DNA of 36,623 nt, taken from positions 1 to 36,623 of the IMG/VR virus record IMGVR_UViG_3300013010_000035; one strand, 5' to 3'. Within the stretch, counting starts at the first letter, position 1; every line of letters begins with the position of its first letter. Positions 1-8,592 of this stretch are shown piece after piece. Origin of the DNA: a virus. A program made the position numbers and the translations under genes. Under the pieces are notes generated by a model. The model was not told the DNA's origin. It made no database searches and saw nothing but the letters and a program-made list of their open reading frames with translations.

Positions 1-112
1 GGGTTGGGATTCAGGGCGCATTCATGGGGGATGTTACGGATTTTATCTGCGTGTTATGGGTACGTGGGCGTGAGATACTTTGACCGCCAAACTACGTGCG
101 TGCTACGTGCGC

Positions 113-193
113 TCTATAGAACGGGGCATAGCGACTGGCGCATCACGCCCCCGCCCAAGCCCCCCGTTCTATAGAACTCTCTATAGAAAGGGG
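113..193. repeat. Triple TCTATAGAA(C/A)GGGG element, one copy inverted
   Basis: The 14-mer TCTATAGAACGGGG at 113-126 has its exact reverse complement CCCCGTTCTATAGA at 162-175. A third copy, TCTATAGAAAGGGG at 180-193, differs at one base. The inverted pair could form a hairpin with a 35-nt GC-rich loop. GTTCTATAGAAC at 166-177 is itself a perfect 12-nt palindrome, typical of a dimeric protein site. An operator, origin or packaging function is possible, with no direct evidence for any. Confidence 0.65.
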
Positions 194-201
194 TACTGCG
201 G

Positions 202-277
202 CCATAGCACAACCCCATAGCACGACCCATAGCACAGCCCTTAGGCGGAGGCATAGCATAGCACAGACCCATAGCAC
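202..277. repeat. CCATAGCAC direct repeats with ~13-nt phasing
   Basis: CATAGCAC recurs at about 203, 216, 229, 256 and 270. The first three copies are 13 nt apart (unit CCATAGCACRACC). Related GGCATAGC copies lie at 125-132 and just before the first start codon (349-355). The regular spacing looks like iterons or repeated binding sites. Units are too short and too close for a CRISPR array. Confidence 0.6.
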
Positions 278-326
278 TTCTTTTAACCACGCATACCTTT
301 CCATGAAAAAAAAATTCAAAAGTAAA

Positions 327-334
327 TTTTTATA
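327..334 (+). promoter_or_regulatory. Possible archaeal TATA box for first gene
   Basis: TTTTTATA lies in an A/T-rich stretch and is centred about 25 nt before the ATG at 356. No Shine-Dalgarno-like sequence precedes that ATG. An archaeal TATA box about 26 nt upstream of a leaderless transcript would have this spacing. Inference only. Confidence 0.35.
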
Positions 335-355
335 CTGAAAGTACTTAGGCATAGC

Positions 356-1264
356 ATGAGTGCTTTCAGCGTTGCTTGGCAATTGCTGAAAAGTCGTTAT
401 TCAGAAAAAGACATTTTAGATTTTAAAGAAAAACTAAGGCGTGAAGCAGAAAGTGGTTATGCTTCTGATAGAGGTCGAACCAGTATTGAGCACTTAATGG
501 GAATGCGAGGATTAGGTCAGGAAACTTTGTTCGGTGATTCCCAAAAAGGACCTACACCTTTAAGTTTAAGCCGTGGTATTGATGCTTCAAAAATAGCACG
601 AGAATTTGAAAGAGGTTACAAAGACCGCATGAACCCTCAACCTGAATCTCGACCTACTAAGGTTAGGTTATCAGGAGGTGGAAATAATCTTCAAGCGCAT
701 TTAGTTGATGATAATGATTTTGAATTTTCATCACTTGCAGGAACACCAAGAGGTAACCCGCAAAATTTTGAGATGACCGATTTATCCGGAGACACAGTAC
801 GAGGACATCAACGGCAAGGTCATTACGGCAATTTAATGAATACGTTATTGCAACACGGTATCGGTATTCATTCTAATAGTAGGAATAGTATGTCTCATCC
901 ATTCCATAGAAAATTTCAACAAAACGTAGCACCAAATATTAATTTTAATAGAATGCCACCACCGAGTTTCCAACACCACAATCCTGAAATCAACGAAAGG
1001 AAATACGAAGGAAAATATGATGATTTTCAGTATTCAAAAAATAGAGACATAGAATCACCGGAAGGTTGGGGAAGTCTGCAACCTGATTACGGGCAATACC
1101 CACTTGTAAACGAAGCACAATTAAGAGAACGTCGTGAACCGTATCAACCAACAAGACAAAGTAAGTTGACCGAAGAACAATTCAAACCAGTACAAGAATC
1201 ATCAACTGAATATACAAATACGCTTCCTCCAGAATATCAGAAATTGATGGAGTTATTCGGTTAG
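356..1264 (+). CDS. Unrecognised virion-type protein with N-terminal AWQLLK peptide
   Basis: This 302-aa protein is not recognised. It is hydrophilic and rich in Asn, Gln, Pro, Arg and His, with no membrane segment or signal peptide, like disordered structural proteins. Its N terminus (MSAFSVAWQLLK, Lys12) matches the AWxxLLK peptide that begins or interrupts many other proteins here, so it is probably a virion component with a short propeptide. No ribosome binding site is visible before the ATG; a TATA-like box about 25 nt upstream suggests leaderless expression. Its last 4 nt overlap the end of the convergent gene on the other strand. The ORF is confident, the function unknown. Confidence 0.75.
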   Translation: MSAFSVAWQLLKSRYSEKDILDFKEKLRREAESGYASDRGRTSIEHLMGMRGLGQETLFGDSQKGPTPLSLSRGIDASKIAREFERGYKDRMNPQPESRPTKVRLSGGGNNLQAHLVDDNDFEFSSLAGTPRGNPQNFEMTDLSGDTVRGHQRQGHYGNLMNTLLQHGIGIHSNSRNSMSHPFHRKFQQNVAPNINFNRMPPPSFQHHNPEINERKYEGKYDDFQYSKNRDIESPEGWGSLQPDYGQYPLVNEAQLRERREPYQPTRQSKLTEEQFKPVQESSTEYTNTLPPEYQKLMELFG

Positions 1265-1914
1265 TAAAACAAGTGCTGTGGGACGTGAGCCGGTTTTTCT
1301 TCCTCTTCATCGACAGGGTTATCCTTGTCATAAAGTCGCTGAATAATTTCAGACATGAACGGGTTGGCATTGTTGACCATTGTTTCTTCGCCGGTTTCTA
1401 CAATTTCGTGATTGTTGTCAAGAGCCATGATGTCCTCACGCAACTGTTCGCTTAACTGCGAAGGTAACTGTAGAGATTTGATAAGAGATAGGTCGTCGTG
1501 AATATCTTGCAGGAGTGCTTTACTAACCGCCGCATTTGCTTTGGCTTTATCAGCCATAGCCATAGAGCGTTGTTCTGCGGATTCTTTTGCCTGTTGCCTT
1601 TGTTGTGCGGCGTTCTGTGCGGCGTTCTGTGCCATATTAGCGGCGGCTTGTTTACCAGATTTAGCACCCGCTGTTCCAAGTTTTGCACCCATTATTTTTT
1701 TACCGTGTTTTAAGCCAAATTTTGCGGCATCTGTAGCCGCACCCGCAATAGTACCACCGACACGACCAACAGCACCACCTACTGCCGCACCTATAGCAGT
1801 ACCAACAACAGGAACAATACTTCCAATGGCCGCACCAACACCCGCACCACCAAGATGACCTGCTGTACCCATCGTTACCGTAGCACTTTTAGTAACAAGT
1901 ACGTACCCCGCCAT
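1261..1914 (-). CDS. Glycine-zipper, Ala/Gln-rich protein (reverse strand)
   Basis: This 217-aa protein is one of two genes read leftward. Residues about 16-62 form a long Gly/Ala/Val stretch with GxxxG spacing (for example GAAIGSIVPVVGTAIGAAVG), typical of glycine-zipper membrane-interacting segments. Then come an Ala/Gln/Lys-rich helical part (75-140) and an acidic tail. It starts with MAGYVLVTK, matching the VLxxK-type N-terminal peptides of its neighbours, which suggests a virion protein, perhaps delivered with DNA to the host membrane. The ATG at 1914 was chosen so that the protein begins with this peptide; an upstream ATG at 1929 is in frame. A non-coding shadow is unlikely given the ordered composition. 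Confidence 0.7.
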   Translation of the reverse strand: MAGYVLVTKSATVTMGTAGHLGGAGVGAAIGSIVPVVGTAIGAAVGGAVGRVGGTIAGAATDAAKFGLKHGKKIMGAKLGTAGAKSGKQAAANMAQNAAQNAAQQRQQAKESAEQRSMAMADKAKANAAVSKALLQDIHDDLSLIKSLQLPSQLSEQLREDIMALDNNHEIVETGEETMVNNANPFMSEIIQRLYDKDNPVDEEEEKPAHVPQHLFY

Positions 1915-1977
1915 ACCATCGCTACGCATCGCTATTTCTAAATGCTATCGCTTCTTAGAAAGCACAGGTGAGATGCT

Positions 1978-3330
1978 GTGAAGCAAGTACTTGTTCTTAA
2001 ACAACAACGTACTCTAAGCGATTTTGGTGGTCGAATGCCCACTCAAATGCCATCTCGTGCATCACGTATTCAAAGTGAAGGTCAACAAATAAGAGATGAC
2101 GAACAAAACATTACTCCAGATGAATTAATTGACATGTATGTTTCTGATAAAAGGGACAATAGACAACATAGTGGAAATATTGATGCAAAAAAGGAAATAA
2201 AAGATGTTTTCGGTGATGAATACTTAGAACGTCTACGTAGAAATGTTCCTGTAATTGCCGAATCGTTAGAAGATTCAGGTATGCAGGAACCTATTACACG
2301 ACGAAATATTCACAGGGATAGAGAAATACGACAAGAAATTTCAGATTTGGCTAACACATACCCTTCTTTGCAAGAACTCATAAGCCGTCAAACAACGTTA
2401 CCTGAACACTTACCGCAGTACCATACAGAAGATTGGCTTGATTCATCAGGGCGTGTAAAGCCCGGTGCTGTACCACCAATCACAGCCTTGCGTTGGATGC
2501 AAGAAGATGACACTATGGACATTATGGGGCGTGAAGGTGCTGGACTTTTACCGTTATTGTTTCGAGATTCTAATCAAAATTATGAAGTAGGTCAAAAATT
2601 TCCATTTGCTCTTGAATCAAACAATCCACCGATGCAACAATATCAAGGTGGAAATTTTATTACAGGACCCGCAATAGCAGATTTAGAAAACGTTGCTACA
2701 GGTGGACATAATACAGGGCGCAGGATGGTTGGAATACGTGGGTATGGTTATCCGAGTGGTGATGATTTCCAATCAAGACCAGTAATGGGACAGCAAGAAG
2801 GTCTAAATGAAGCATTAACTTCAAGTAAAGTACCTGCAAATCGACTGGTTCCATTTCGATATTTTGATGCACAAGGCGTACCACGCCACATAGATAAACA
2901 TGATATGATAAATTTCTTTATGCCAAGAAAAGTAAGTGATTATTATAACTCGTTATACGGCGATACGTCAATGCAAAATGTTCTCCGTGATACAAGTCAG
3001 TTGCAATATGCCCCTACACAATTTGACGGTATTGTTGATAGATTCGGTTTACCCGAAGGACTTACAGAAGAACAAAAATTTAGATTGATACATGAAACTA
3101 ATCCAGAATTTGGTAAAGTAAATGAAAATATTAGAGATGAAATGGCAAGCAAATTACGTCAATTTAGACAGTTAGGAACTAATGTACCCGGTAGTACACA
3201 AGACGAAGAAGAAGTGCCACGAAATGTTCTTCAACCTCCACAATGGGGTCAAGCCTATGAGCATATGATGAATATGCCCCAAGAAAGCAAAGACGCTATA
3301 ATAGAATCATTAAGGAGTAAGATGTCATGA
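1978..3330 (+). CDS. Unrecognised virion-type protein with MKQVLVLK peptide
   Basis: This 450-aa protein starts at GTG 1978, preceded by AGGTGA at 1966-1971; the nearer ATG at 1973 runs into a stop at once. It begins MKQVLVLK, one of the VLxK-type N-terminal peptides of this window (compare MSKKVLILK at 16335). The rest is soluble and charged with no recognised fold. It overlaps the next gene by ATGA, so the two are probably translationally coupled. A structural or internal head role is inferred only from the peptide and the neighbourhood. Confidence 0.75.
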   Translation: MKQVLVLKQQRTLSDFGGRMPTQMPSRASRIQSEGQQIRDDEQNITPDELIDMYVSDKRDNRQHSGNIDAKKEIKDVFGDEYLERLRRNVPVIAESLEDSGMQEPITRRNIHRDREIRQEISDLANTYPSLQELISRQTTLPEHLPQYHTEDWLDSSGRVKPGAVPPITALRWMQEDDTMDIMGREGAGLLPLLFRDSNQNYEVGQKFPFALESNNPPMQQYQGGNFITGPAIADLENVATGGHNTGRRMVGIRGYGYPSGDDFQSRPVMGQQEGLNEALTSSKVPANRLVPFRYFDAQGVPRHIDKHDMINFFMPRKVSDYYNSLYGDTSMQNVLRDTSQLQYAPTQFDGIVDRFGLPEGLTEEQKFRLIHETNPEFGKVNENIRDEMASKLRQFRQLGTNVPGSTQDEEEVPRNVLQPPQWGQAYEHMMNMPQESKDAIIESLRSKMS

Positions 3331-6300
3331 TACCCAATCCAAGTAATTCGTTATTGGGTAACAATGGTCAACCGACCCTTGAACAAATTCAACAACGTTT
3401 GGCTCAACAAGTACAGGATAATCAAAATCCAAATACTGGACAGCAGTTAATAGACTTGTTACAACAATCAACAGCGGCTATGGCGTTGAAGCCCGGTGCT
3501 GGCGCAGAAGCCGACCAAACGTTACAGCAACTAAATCCTACAGGTACTCAATCAATGCAAAATTTACAGAACATGCGTCAAGAAATAGAACAAGAACGGG
3601 CAACTGATGAATATCCTTTTTACGATGAAAAACAATTACAAGCAGAATTTGAGAGGCAAAAAAAAGCAGAAGATAAACAATGGCAAACGTTTATTTCTTC
3701 ATACAAGCAAGAAATGAAAGATAAAATTAGTCAAGAGCATAAAGACCATGTAACGTTTATGACGGCTACTGGTGGTACGCCGCTTAACTTAGGTGAATTT
3801 GCACAGCAAACAGGCTATCTTGGTGGTAATAAATTGCAAGAAGCGTGGGAAGCGCATAAAGAAAATGCTGAAAATGTACCCCCATCGAATCTTTATGATG
3901 ACTACAATCAAACATTGTTAGATAGCATGGAACATCGTGATAATTTTGATATGGAACGTTATACTGATTTGTTTCATCAGATAGGAAAAATACAAGAACG
4001 AATATTTGAACATCATGCAAAAGGTGTTGATGATTTATCACAAGACAATAGATACGAAGTACAGAATTTAATGCAGCAACTTCGTCTAAATGCACGAGAA
4101 ATTGACGAATTTAGTGGTTCAAGCAGAAATGCAAAAAACAAAGAAGCAGAAATTCATATAAAAAATATTTTTCCTAATGGTTTTAATCCATCTTTATTTG
4201 ATGATGCTATTTTAGTAAGTGACCCTAAATATTATTTAAAATCAAATTTTAAACTCAATGCACACGATGTTCAGAATGTAACAGCAGAACACCATTTAGC
4301 GGAAGTGCATCCTGATACTTTTAATCGTATTAAAGAATCTAATTTACCTTTAGGACTTAAAAATAGTATTATAAATAGTAATTCTTTAATTCCATTGTAT
4401 GAACAATTAGCAGATGATATAATTGAAGCGCATGAAGCAGTAGATTATACTGATACCCCTCATGGAATAGGTAATAGAATCCATGAACAATTAAAGGATA
4501 AATATCGTTCATTAACGTTAAAAGATGAAATTAGGCAACCTACTATTTCATTTGAAAAATTATTATACAATAAATTTAGTCAAAGTAGTCATCAAAATGT
4601 AAGGCATCTTAAAAATACAATGACGGCATTTAACAGACATTACGATGATGATGATTCTTTTACAGGTTCGCTATTTGATTATGGTTTGGGTAATGGATTT
4701 GATTTTGACATATTCGACCACTTAGAATTAGCAAATCAAGAAAAAAGAAATAAAAAATTACAAGATGTGTTCAAGTCTCCACTCGACTACGTAATAGATA
4801 ATTTAATTGCTAAAGCAAATCTTCCAATATTAAAAAGACAAAATTTAACTCGACAGTACGCTGATTATCTTGACGATATGATGTATAATACAAATCCAGC
4901 ATATAGTTCATTAAGATTACAAACAGAAAAGCATCCTTCACCAGTAAAAGGAAGAAGATTAGCAAATACTGAAAATATACGTTTTCAAAATAGTCCGATA
5001 TTTGAACAACGTGGTAAAAAACTCCCTCTTTCATTAGACGGAGTACCTCTTAGTGGTAGATATGTATATCCAAATGAAGCCTTTTCGTTTAATCCAAGTT
5101 TCTTTGGAAAACCACGCTCACCAGATTTACCCGTTTCTACAAGACATGGTACTGTTGAAATGCAAAATAAATTATCTCAACAAGGTATATCAAATCCATT
5201 TTCAAATGCTAATCCTTTACACTTATATGGATTTGAAGCAGGACCTCAACGTTATGGTAAAAACGCTCAAACCGAAGGAATAATTTATGGTGATTTAGAT
5301 GAAGCAAATGTTCATAGATTAACAAATAAACCGTATAGTTCAAGAGAATTTATAAACGTAGCAAGAACATTGATGCCACAATTTAATCGTACTCCTGCTA
5401 TGCTTTCTACAGAAAAAGAACAAGATTTAGCATCGACATTAATGAATCTTAATATTCCACCTGTATTAACAGACGAGCATCTTACTGTTGATAACCCAAA
5501 TGACCCGATGCAAATAAGTTCAATTCACGACCCTGAACGCCAATGGAGAAGTCAAAGTCAAGAACGGTTACTTGAAAATTTAGAACCGTATAAAATAGCC
5601 AGCGAACCAATGGACATCGCTATGCGGTTGTTGAAGGCTAATGAAGGAGGCCAACCAACAGTACCAACGCCACGTTATCATGAAATGTCTAATGAAGATT
5701 TAGGAAATATATTACATGGTTGGGGTTACGATGTTGGTGAAGGTAAATATAAAACAGATGAAAGTTTATCGACGCAAGAAGAAAAAGATGCGGCTTATCA
5801 AGAGTTATTGAATCGACAGCGTGAAGCAGAAGCCAATCCTGTAAGTGTATTCAGTTTAAATGAGGAAGAAAAATCAAGACTTGCAGACTTTTATGAACCG
5901 CAATTTACTGGACAAAACATTGACCCTGACACATTTATACCACAAACAGAAGAAGAAGGTTTACAAGCATACGGAGATATGGAAGAAGGTGAGTTAGATG
6001 ACCATATTGAAGACCGTCTTTTAGCAATTGATGAGTTTATGCCCGGAAAGAGTTTCATGGCTGACCAAGACCCTATGGCTAAATATCATCATTTGAAAAC
6101 AACAGCAGGAGATGAAGTTGCTGAAAATTACTTGAATCGTTATAGAGACTTTGTAATGCGACATAGCGAAAATCCTGAATACATGTATCAACAGTTAATG
6201 CAAATGTTAGGCGAAATTCCAGAAGTTACAGCCCCTCAATACACACAAAAGTTTCCTACTGACGAATCCATTTTTGATAATAAACCACCTAATGTGATGA

Positions 6301-7007
6301 TGAACGCCCCTGACGCAACAGGATTTGAACATGATTGGCAAGCGAAAAACGCAAGTGAACCAATGGACTTAGCAATAGATGCGTTGCTTAAGCGTGACTT
6401 TGATTCTTACGAAATTCACCCCGGTGAAAATCAATACAAGCACAGATACAAAATGCCAAATCGTGATGATGTTCACCCCGAATGGTACGATTGGATTCAA
6501 GAAACATTAGATAACCCTGCTGAATATGAAGGAATTGCAGATGATTTTCAACAACCCGATATTAACCATTTAGCAGGTGCTACATCTCGTGAAGATTTCT
6601 TTGAAAGATTATATGATTTACATAATTTTCAAGTTGATGATGCACGACCTCCGTTTGATGATATAGAAGGTAAATATCGTGATTTTACTGATGTACCATT
6701 CAACGAAGAAACAGGCTTCACTCGCAGTGAGCCAATGGACTTGGCAATGGATGTACTACTCAAAGACCGCATTAGCCCCGAAGCGAAGCGGCACAAGTTA
6801 GAATACGACAAGAAATACGAGTCAAGCCCTGAACGTGTAAAGTACCGTGAAGAACTGAATCGGGAAAGAAGGAAGCGTGGAATTTACGGAAAACATAACC
6901 ATATGGACGTTTCGCATACAGAAGGCGGAAAATTAACCCTTGAGTCTGAACACGGTAACCGAGCAAGACATTTTAAAGAAAAGGGTACACTAAGACATGA
7001 AGAGTGA
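3327..7007 (+). CDS. Large virion polyprotein-like protein with three SEPMD...LLK sites and HNH-like tail
   Basis: This 1226-aa protein starts within an ATGA overlap and has AAGGAG upstream. Residues 1-150 are Gln/Glu/Lys-rich and likely helical. Three near-identical peptides occur inside it: SEPMDIAMRLLK (Lys770, 5634-5636), SEPMDLAIDALLK (Lys1022, 6390-6392) and SEPMDLAMDVLLK (Lys1146, 6762-6764). Cleavage after each Lys would give pieces of 770, 252, 124 and 80 aa. The last 80 residues (KYESSPERVKYREELNRERR, then VSH, then ESEHGNRAR) resemble from memory the small basic HNH-like structural proteins found as separate genes in marine phages. That a known stand-alone domain begins just after a predicted site supports the polyprotein reading. 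Other regions are not recognised. Confidence 0.8.
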   Translation: MIPNPSNSLLGNNGQPTLEQIQQRLAQQVQDNQNPNTGQQLIDLLQQSTAAMALKPGAGAEADQTLQQLNPTGTQSMQNLQNMRQEIEQERATDEYPFYDEKQLQAEFERQKKAEDKQWQTFISSYKQEMKDKISQEHKDHVTFMTATGGTPLNLGEFAQQTGYLGGNKLQEAWEAHKENAENVPPSNLYDDYNQTLLDSMEHRDNFDMERYTDLFHQIGKIQERIFEHHAKGVDDLSQDNRYEVQNLMQQLRLNAREIDEFSGSSRNAKNKEAEIHIKNIFPNGFNPSLFDDAILVSDPKYYLKSNFKLNAHDVQNVTAEHHLAEVHPDTFNRIKESNLPLGLKNSIINSNSLIPLYEQLADDIIEAHEAVDYTDTPHGIGNRIHEQLKDKYRSLTLKDEIRQPTISFEKLLYNKFSQSSHQNVRHLKNTMTAFNRHYDDDDSFTGSLFDYGLGNGFDFDIFDHLELANQEKRNKKLQDVFKSPLDYVIDNLIAKANLPILKRQNLTRQYADYLDDMMYNTNPAYSSLRLQTEKHPSPVKGRRLANTENIRFQNSPIFEQRGKKLPLSLDGVPLSGRYVYPNEAFSFNPSFFGKPRSPDLPVSTRHGTVEMQNKLSQQGISNPFSNANPLHLYGFEAGPQRYGKNAQTEGIIYGDLDEANVHRLTNKPYSSREFINVARTLMPQFNRTPAMLSTEKEQDLASTLMNLNIPPVLTDEHLTVDNPNDPMQISSIHDPERQWRSQSQERLLENLEPYKIASEPMDIAMRLLKANEGGQPTVPTPRYHEMSNEDLGNILHGWGYDVGEGKYKTDESLSTQEEKDAAYQELLNRQREAEANPVSVFSLNEEEKSRLADFYEPQFTGQNIDPDTFIPQTEEEGLQAYGDMEEGELDDHIEDRLLAIDEFMPGKSFMADQDPMAKYHHLKTTAGDEVAENYLNRYRDFVMRHSENPEYMYQQLMQMLGEIPEVTAPQYTQKFPTDESIFDNKPPNVMMNAPDATGFEHDWQAKNASEPMDLAIDALLKRDFDSYEIHPGENQYKHRYKMPNRDDVHPEWYDWIQETLDNPAEYEGIADDFQQPDINHLAGATSREDFFERLYDLHNFQVDDARPPFDDIEGKYRDFTDVPFNEETGFTRSEPMDLAMDVLLKDRISPEAKRHKLEYDKKYESSPERVKYREELNRERRKRGIYGKHNHMDVSHTEGGKLTLESEHGNRARHFKEKGTLRHEE

Positions 7008-7011
7008 TGTT

Positions 7012-7470
7012 ATGACACCAATGCAAAAGGCTTGGCTGTTGTTGAAGATGCCTGTTTACGATACAGGTATACCCGGAATACAATTCGTTACTCAAGGAAA
7101 AAATGAGGATTGGACACAAGATAAAAATCTTCATGGTGGTTTACCCGGTATTTGGATGAAGGAAGGAAAAACATATGATTCTTCTCAAAGAGAAATACCA
7201 CATGAAAAAGATTTAGAAGATTGGGCTGAAATAACCAATATGACTCCAAATCAATTTTTACAAGAAACGAAAACAGATGAAATGGTTGATGACGATTACT
7301 ACAAAAATCTCATGCAAAGAGCAATGGAAGGTGAAGATATGCGTTTCGTAATGCCAAGAGCAGATTATGAGTTTACTGACAGCCCTGTGGGACATGATGG
7401 GAGGCATCGTATGCGAGCGTTGAGAAATTTAGGGTATGGAGATACACCAGTACCAGTTTTTAGACAGTAG
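7012..7470 (+). CDS. ParB/sulfiredoxin-like motif protein with MTPMQKAWLLLK start
   Basis: The 152-aa product begins MTPMQKAWLLLK (Lys12), closely matching MTPFNIAWSILK at 34967, so I chose ATG 7012; ATG 6997 is in frame and would overlap the upstream gene. GAGTGA lies just before. The C terminus, GHDGRHRMRALRNLG then TPVPV, resembles the G-(E/D)-GRHR-x-x-AL-x-x-LG-x-PV motif of the ParB/Srx-like fold, a nucleotide-binding fold common in phage proteins. Whether it has CTPase, nuclease or ADP-ribosyl-related activity cannot be read from the motif. The N-terminal peptide suggests the protein is packaged in the head. Confidence 0.7.
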   Translation: MTPMQKAWLLLKMPVYDTGIPGIQFVTQGKNEDWTQDKNLHGGLPGIWMKEGKTYDSSQREIPHEKDLEDWAEITNMTPNQFLQETKTDEMVDDDYYKNLMQRAMEGEDMRFVMPRADYEFTDSPVGHDGRHRMRALRNLGYGDTPVPVFRQ

Positions 7471-7483
7471 GAGGTGAAAAACA

Positions 7484-7639
7484 ATGACACGATGTAAAAT
7501 GCTTGATGAATGGTTCGATGACGAATCAAAGAAGATAGATAAGACCGAATCAGTAACGAATGTAGAATTTGTTACAGGAAAGAAGAAGTCAAAAAATTCA
7601 CTTAGTTCACTTTGGTCAAAGTTATGGTCATCTAAGTGA
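7484..7639 (+). CDS. Small unrecognised 51-aa protein
   Basis: The gene follows a very strong ribosome binding site (AGGAGGTGA at 7469-7477) 13 nt after the previous stop. The product is acidic at the front (DEWFDDESKK) and Lys/Ser/Trp-rich at the back (LSSLWSKLWSSK), where a short amphipathic helix is likely. Its 3' end lies inside an inverted repeat (7599-7605 with 7632-7638). Function unknown; support is the ribosome binding site and tight operon placement. Confidence 0.6.
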   Translation: MTRCKMLDEWFDDESKKIDKTESVTNVEFVTGKKKSKNSLSSLWSKLWSSK

Positions 7640-7790
7640 CTACTACACTCTCTTATATTATAGAGAGTAGGACTATAATAAATTGACCATAACTTATAGT
7701 CAATTTAGTGACCACTTCTATGAATAAAGTGAATAAAGTGGTATAGTGAACATAGCGAAATGTTTATGTTGACCATTTTAGTAGCCAACA
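7640..7790. promoter_or_regulatory. Intergenic region with nested inverted repeats before the GTPase cassette
   Basis: About 150 nt without a gene. It holds CTCTCT/AGAGAG around TATATTAT (7648-7667), GACTATAA (7671-7678) inverted as TTATAGTC (7694-7701), CCACTT (7712-7717) inverted as AAGTGG (7736-7741), and a tandem TGAATAAAG (7721-7738). GTCATCTAAGTGAC and GTCAATTTAGTGAC are near-copies at about 7627-7640 and 7699-7712. No T-run follows the hairpins, so a bacterial-type terminator is unlikely. Promoter and operator sites for the downstream cassette are the simplest reading, possibly bound by the AbrB-like protein encoded at 9317. Confidence 0.5.
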
Positions 7791-7799
7791 TTGAGCAAG

Positions 7800-8327
7800 A
7801 TGCAAGTAGGTAACGATAACTCGGATGCAGAAATTCGCTTAATGGGGCTAATTTTAGCACAATCAGCATTAATTGGACTATCAGTTGGAGTATACGACGC
7901 AGGAATTTGGTTAAACAATGACGACGCTATGTTGAATGGGTTTACATATGCTATGGCTGGTTTCTTTGTTCAAGGAATTGCATACTATTTCTTCAAGATG
8001 TTCTTTGAACAGAACATGCAAGAGCGAGTACATATGCAAAACATTGAACGTCAACGCCAACAACGCTATCGAAGTACACAATTAAATTTTGATAACCGTA
8101 GAGCCGACATGGAAATGCGAATGCAAGAAGCACAACTTGAGCGTGAATTGCAATGGATGGAACAAAATCCCGGTAAGATGCCTCCTTCATGGGGAGTACA
8201 GGGAGGTTCAACATCTATGATAACTCAATACGATGATAATATGTTAATTAAAAATCCACCAAAACATGAAGCCATTCTTGACAAGCCTATGCATCTTGGT
8301 GCTGTAGACGAAAAGAAAAGTCAATGA
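7800..8327 (+). CDS. Two-pass membrane protein with long charged tail
   Basis: First gene of the cassette, 175 aa. Two hydrophobic segments at about 14-36 and 46-68 should span a membrane as a hairpin. Residues 70-140 are Gln/Arg/Glu/Met-rich and probably helical or coiled coil, followed by a flexible tail. ATG 7800 was chosen; a TTG at 7791 in frame adds three residues, and no ribosome binding site supports either. It lies directly upstream of another membrane protein and a GTPase, so it may be the membrane scaffold for that GTPase. That role is inferred from position only. Confidence 0.7.
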   Translation: MQVGNDNSDAEIRLMGLILAQSALIGLSVGVYDAGIWLNNDDAMLNGFTYAMAGFFVQGIAYYFFKMFFEQNMQERVHMQNIERQRQQRYRSTQLNFDNRRADMEMRMQEAQLERELQWMEQNPGKMPPSWGVQGGSTSMITQYDDNMLIKNPPKHEAILDKPMHLGAVDEKKSQ

Positions 8328-8337
8328 AGGTGATTAA

Positions 8338-8592
8338 TTGGGGCGCATATTTAAAACGCCAACAGACGATAGTACCGAAGCAACACTTCGGGCTATGCAT
8401 ACTCAAAACACATTAGACAATTATTATGAGAAGGGATGGGGATGGTTTCGTACATTTTTATTCACATTTTTCGCTATCTTAGGAACAAGTCTTTGGGAAA
8501 AAAGTACTGATGTATCAGTTTGGGATAACACAATTGAATGGTTTGTATTGAAAATAGAAGCATTTGGTAATTGGTTACTGGAGTTGTTCTAA
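8338..8592 (+). CDS. Single-pass small membrane protein
   Basis: 84 aa, starting at TTG 8338 behind AAGGTGAT at 8327-8334 with ideal spacing. An aromatic-rich hydrophobic stretch (WGWFRTFLFTFFAILGTSLW, about residues 34-53) is a likely membrane span. The C-terminal part (IEWFVLKIEAFGNWLLELF) looks like an amphipathic or second hydrophobic helix. Its stop overlaps the GTPase start in TAATG, so the two are probably made together. Family not recognised. Confidence 0.7.
   Translation: MGRIFKTPTDDSTEATLRAMHTQNTLDNYYEKGWGWFRTFLFTFFAILGTSLWEKSTDVSVWDNTIEWFVLKIEAFGNWLLELF

Larger units (their letters stand above)
1..355. other. Gene-free repeat-rich control region
   Basis: No convincing gene is seen on either strand. 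Bases 1-280 look more GC-rich than the coding sequence that follows. They carry TACGTGCG-type duplications (about 92-110), three TCTATAGAA(C/A)GGGG elements, a GC-rich patch (about 136-166) and a ladder of CCATAGCAC repeats. An A/T-rich stretch (303-340) then leads into the first gene. This looks like an intergenic control region, an origin or a packaging-type site, but nothing in the sequence decides which. It may also be a contig or genome edge. Confidence 0.6.

Noticed and set aside
202-277. CRISPR array
   Set aside because: Repeat unit is about 9-13 nt with almost no spacer; CRISPR repeats are longer with unique spacers of about 30 nt.
143-382. Reverse-strand 79-aa open frame in the left control region
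   Set aside because: It is made from the CATAGCAC repeats read backwards, lacks a ribosome binding site and overlaps the first gene's start.
1541-1858. Ala/Pro/Cys-rich + strand frame
   Set aside because: Shadow of the glycine-zipper gene on the other strand; composition is the mirror of its Gly/Ala codons.
7648-7667. Intrinsic bacterial-type terminator
   Set aside because: The stem is only 6 bp and is not followed by a T-run.
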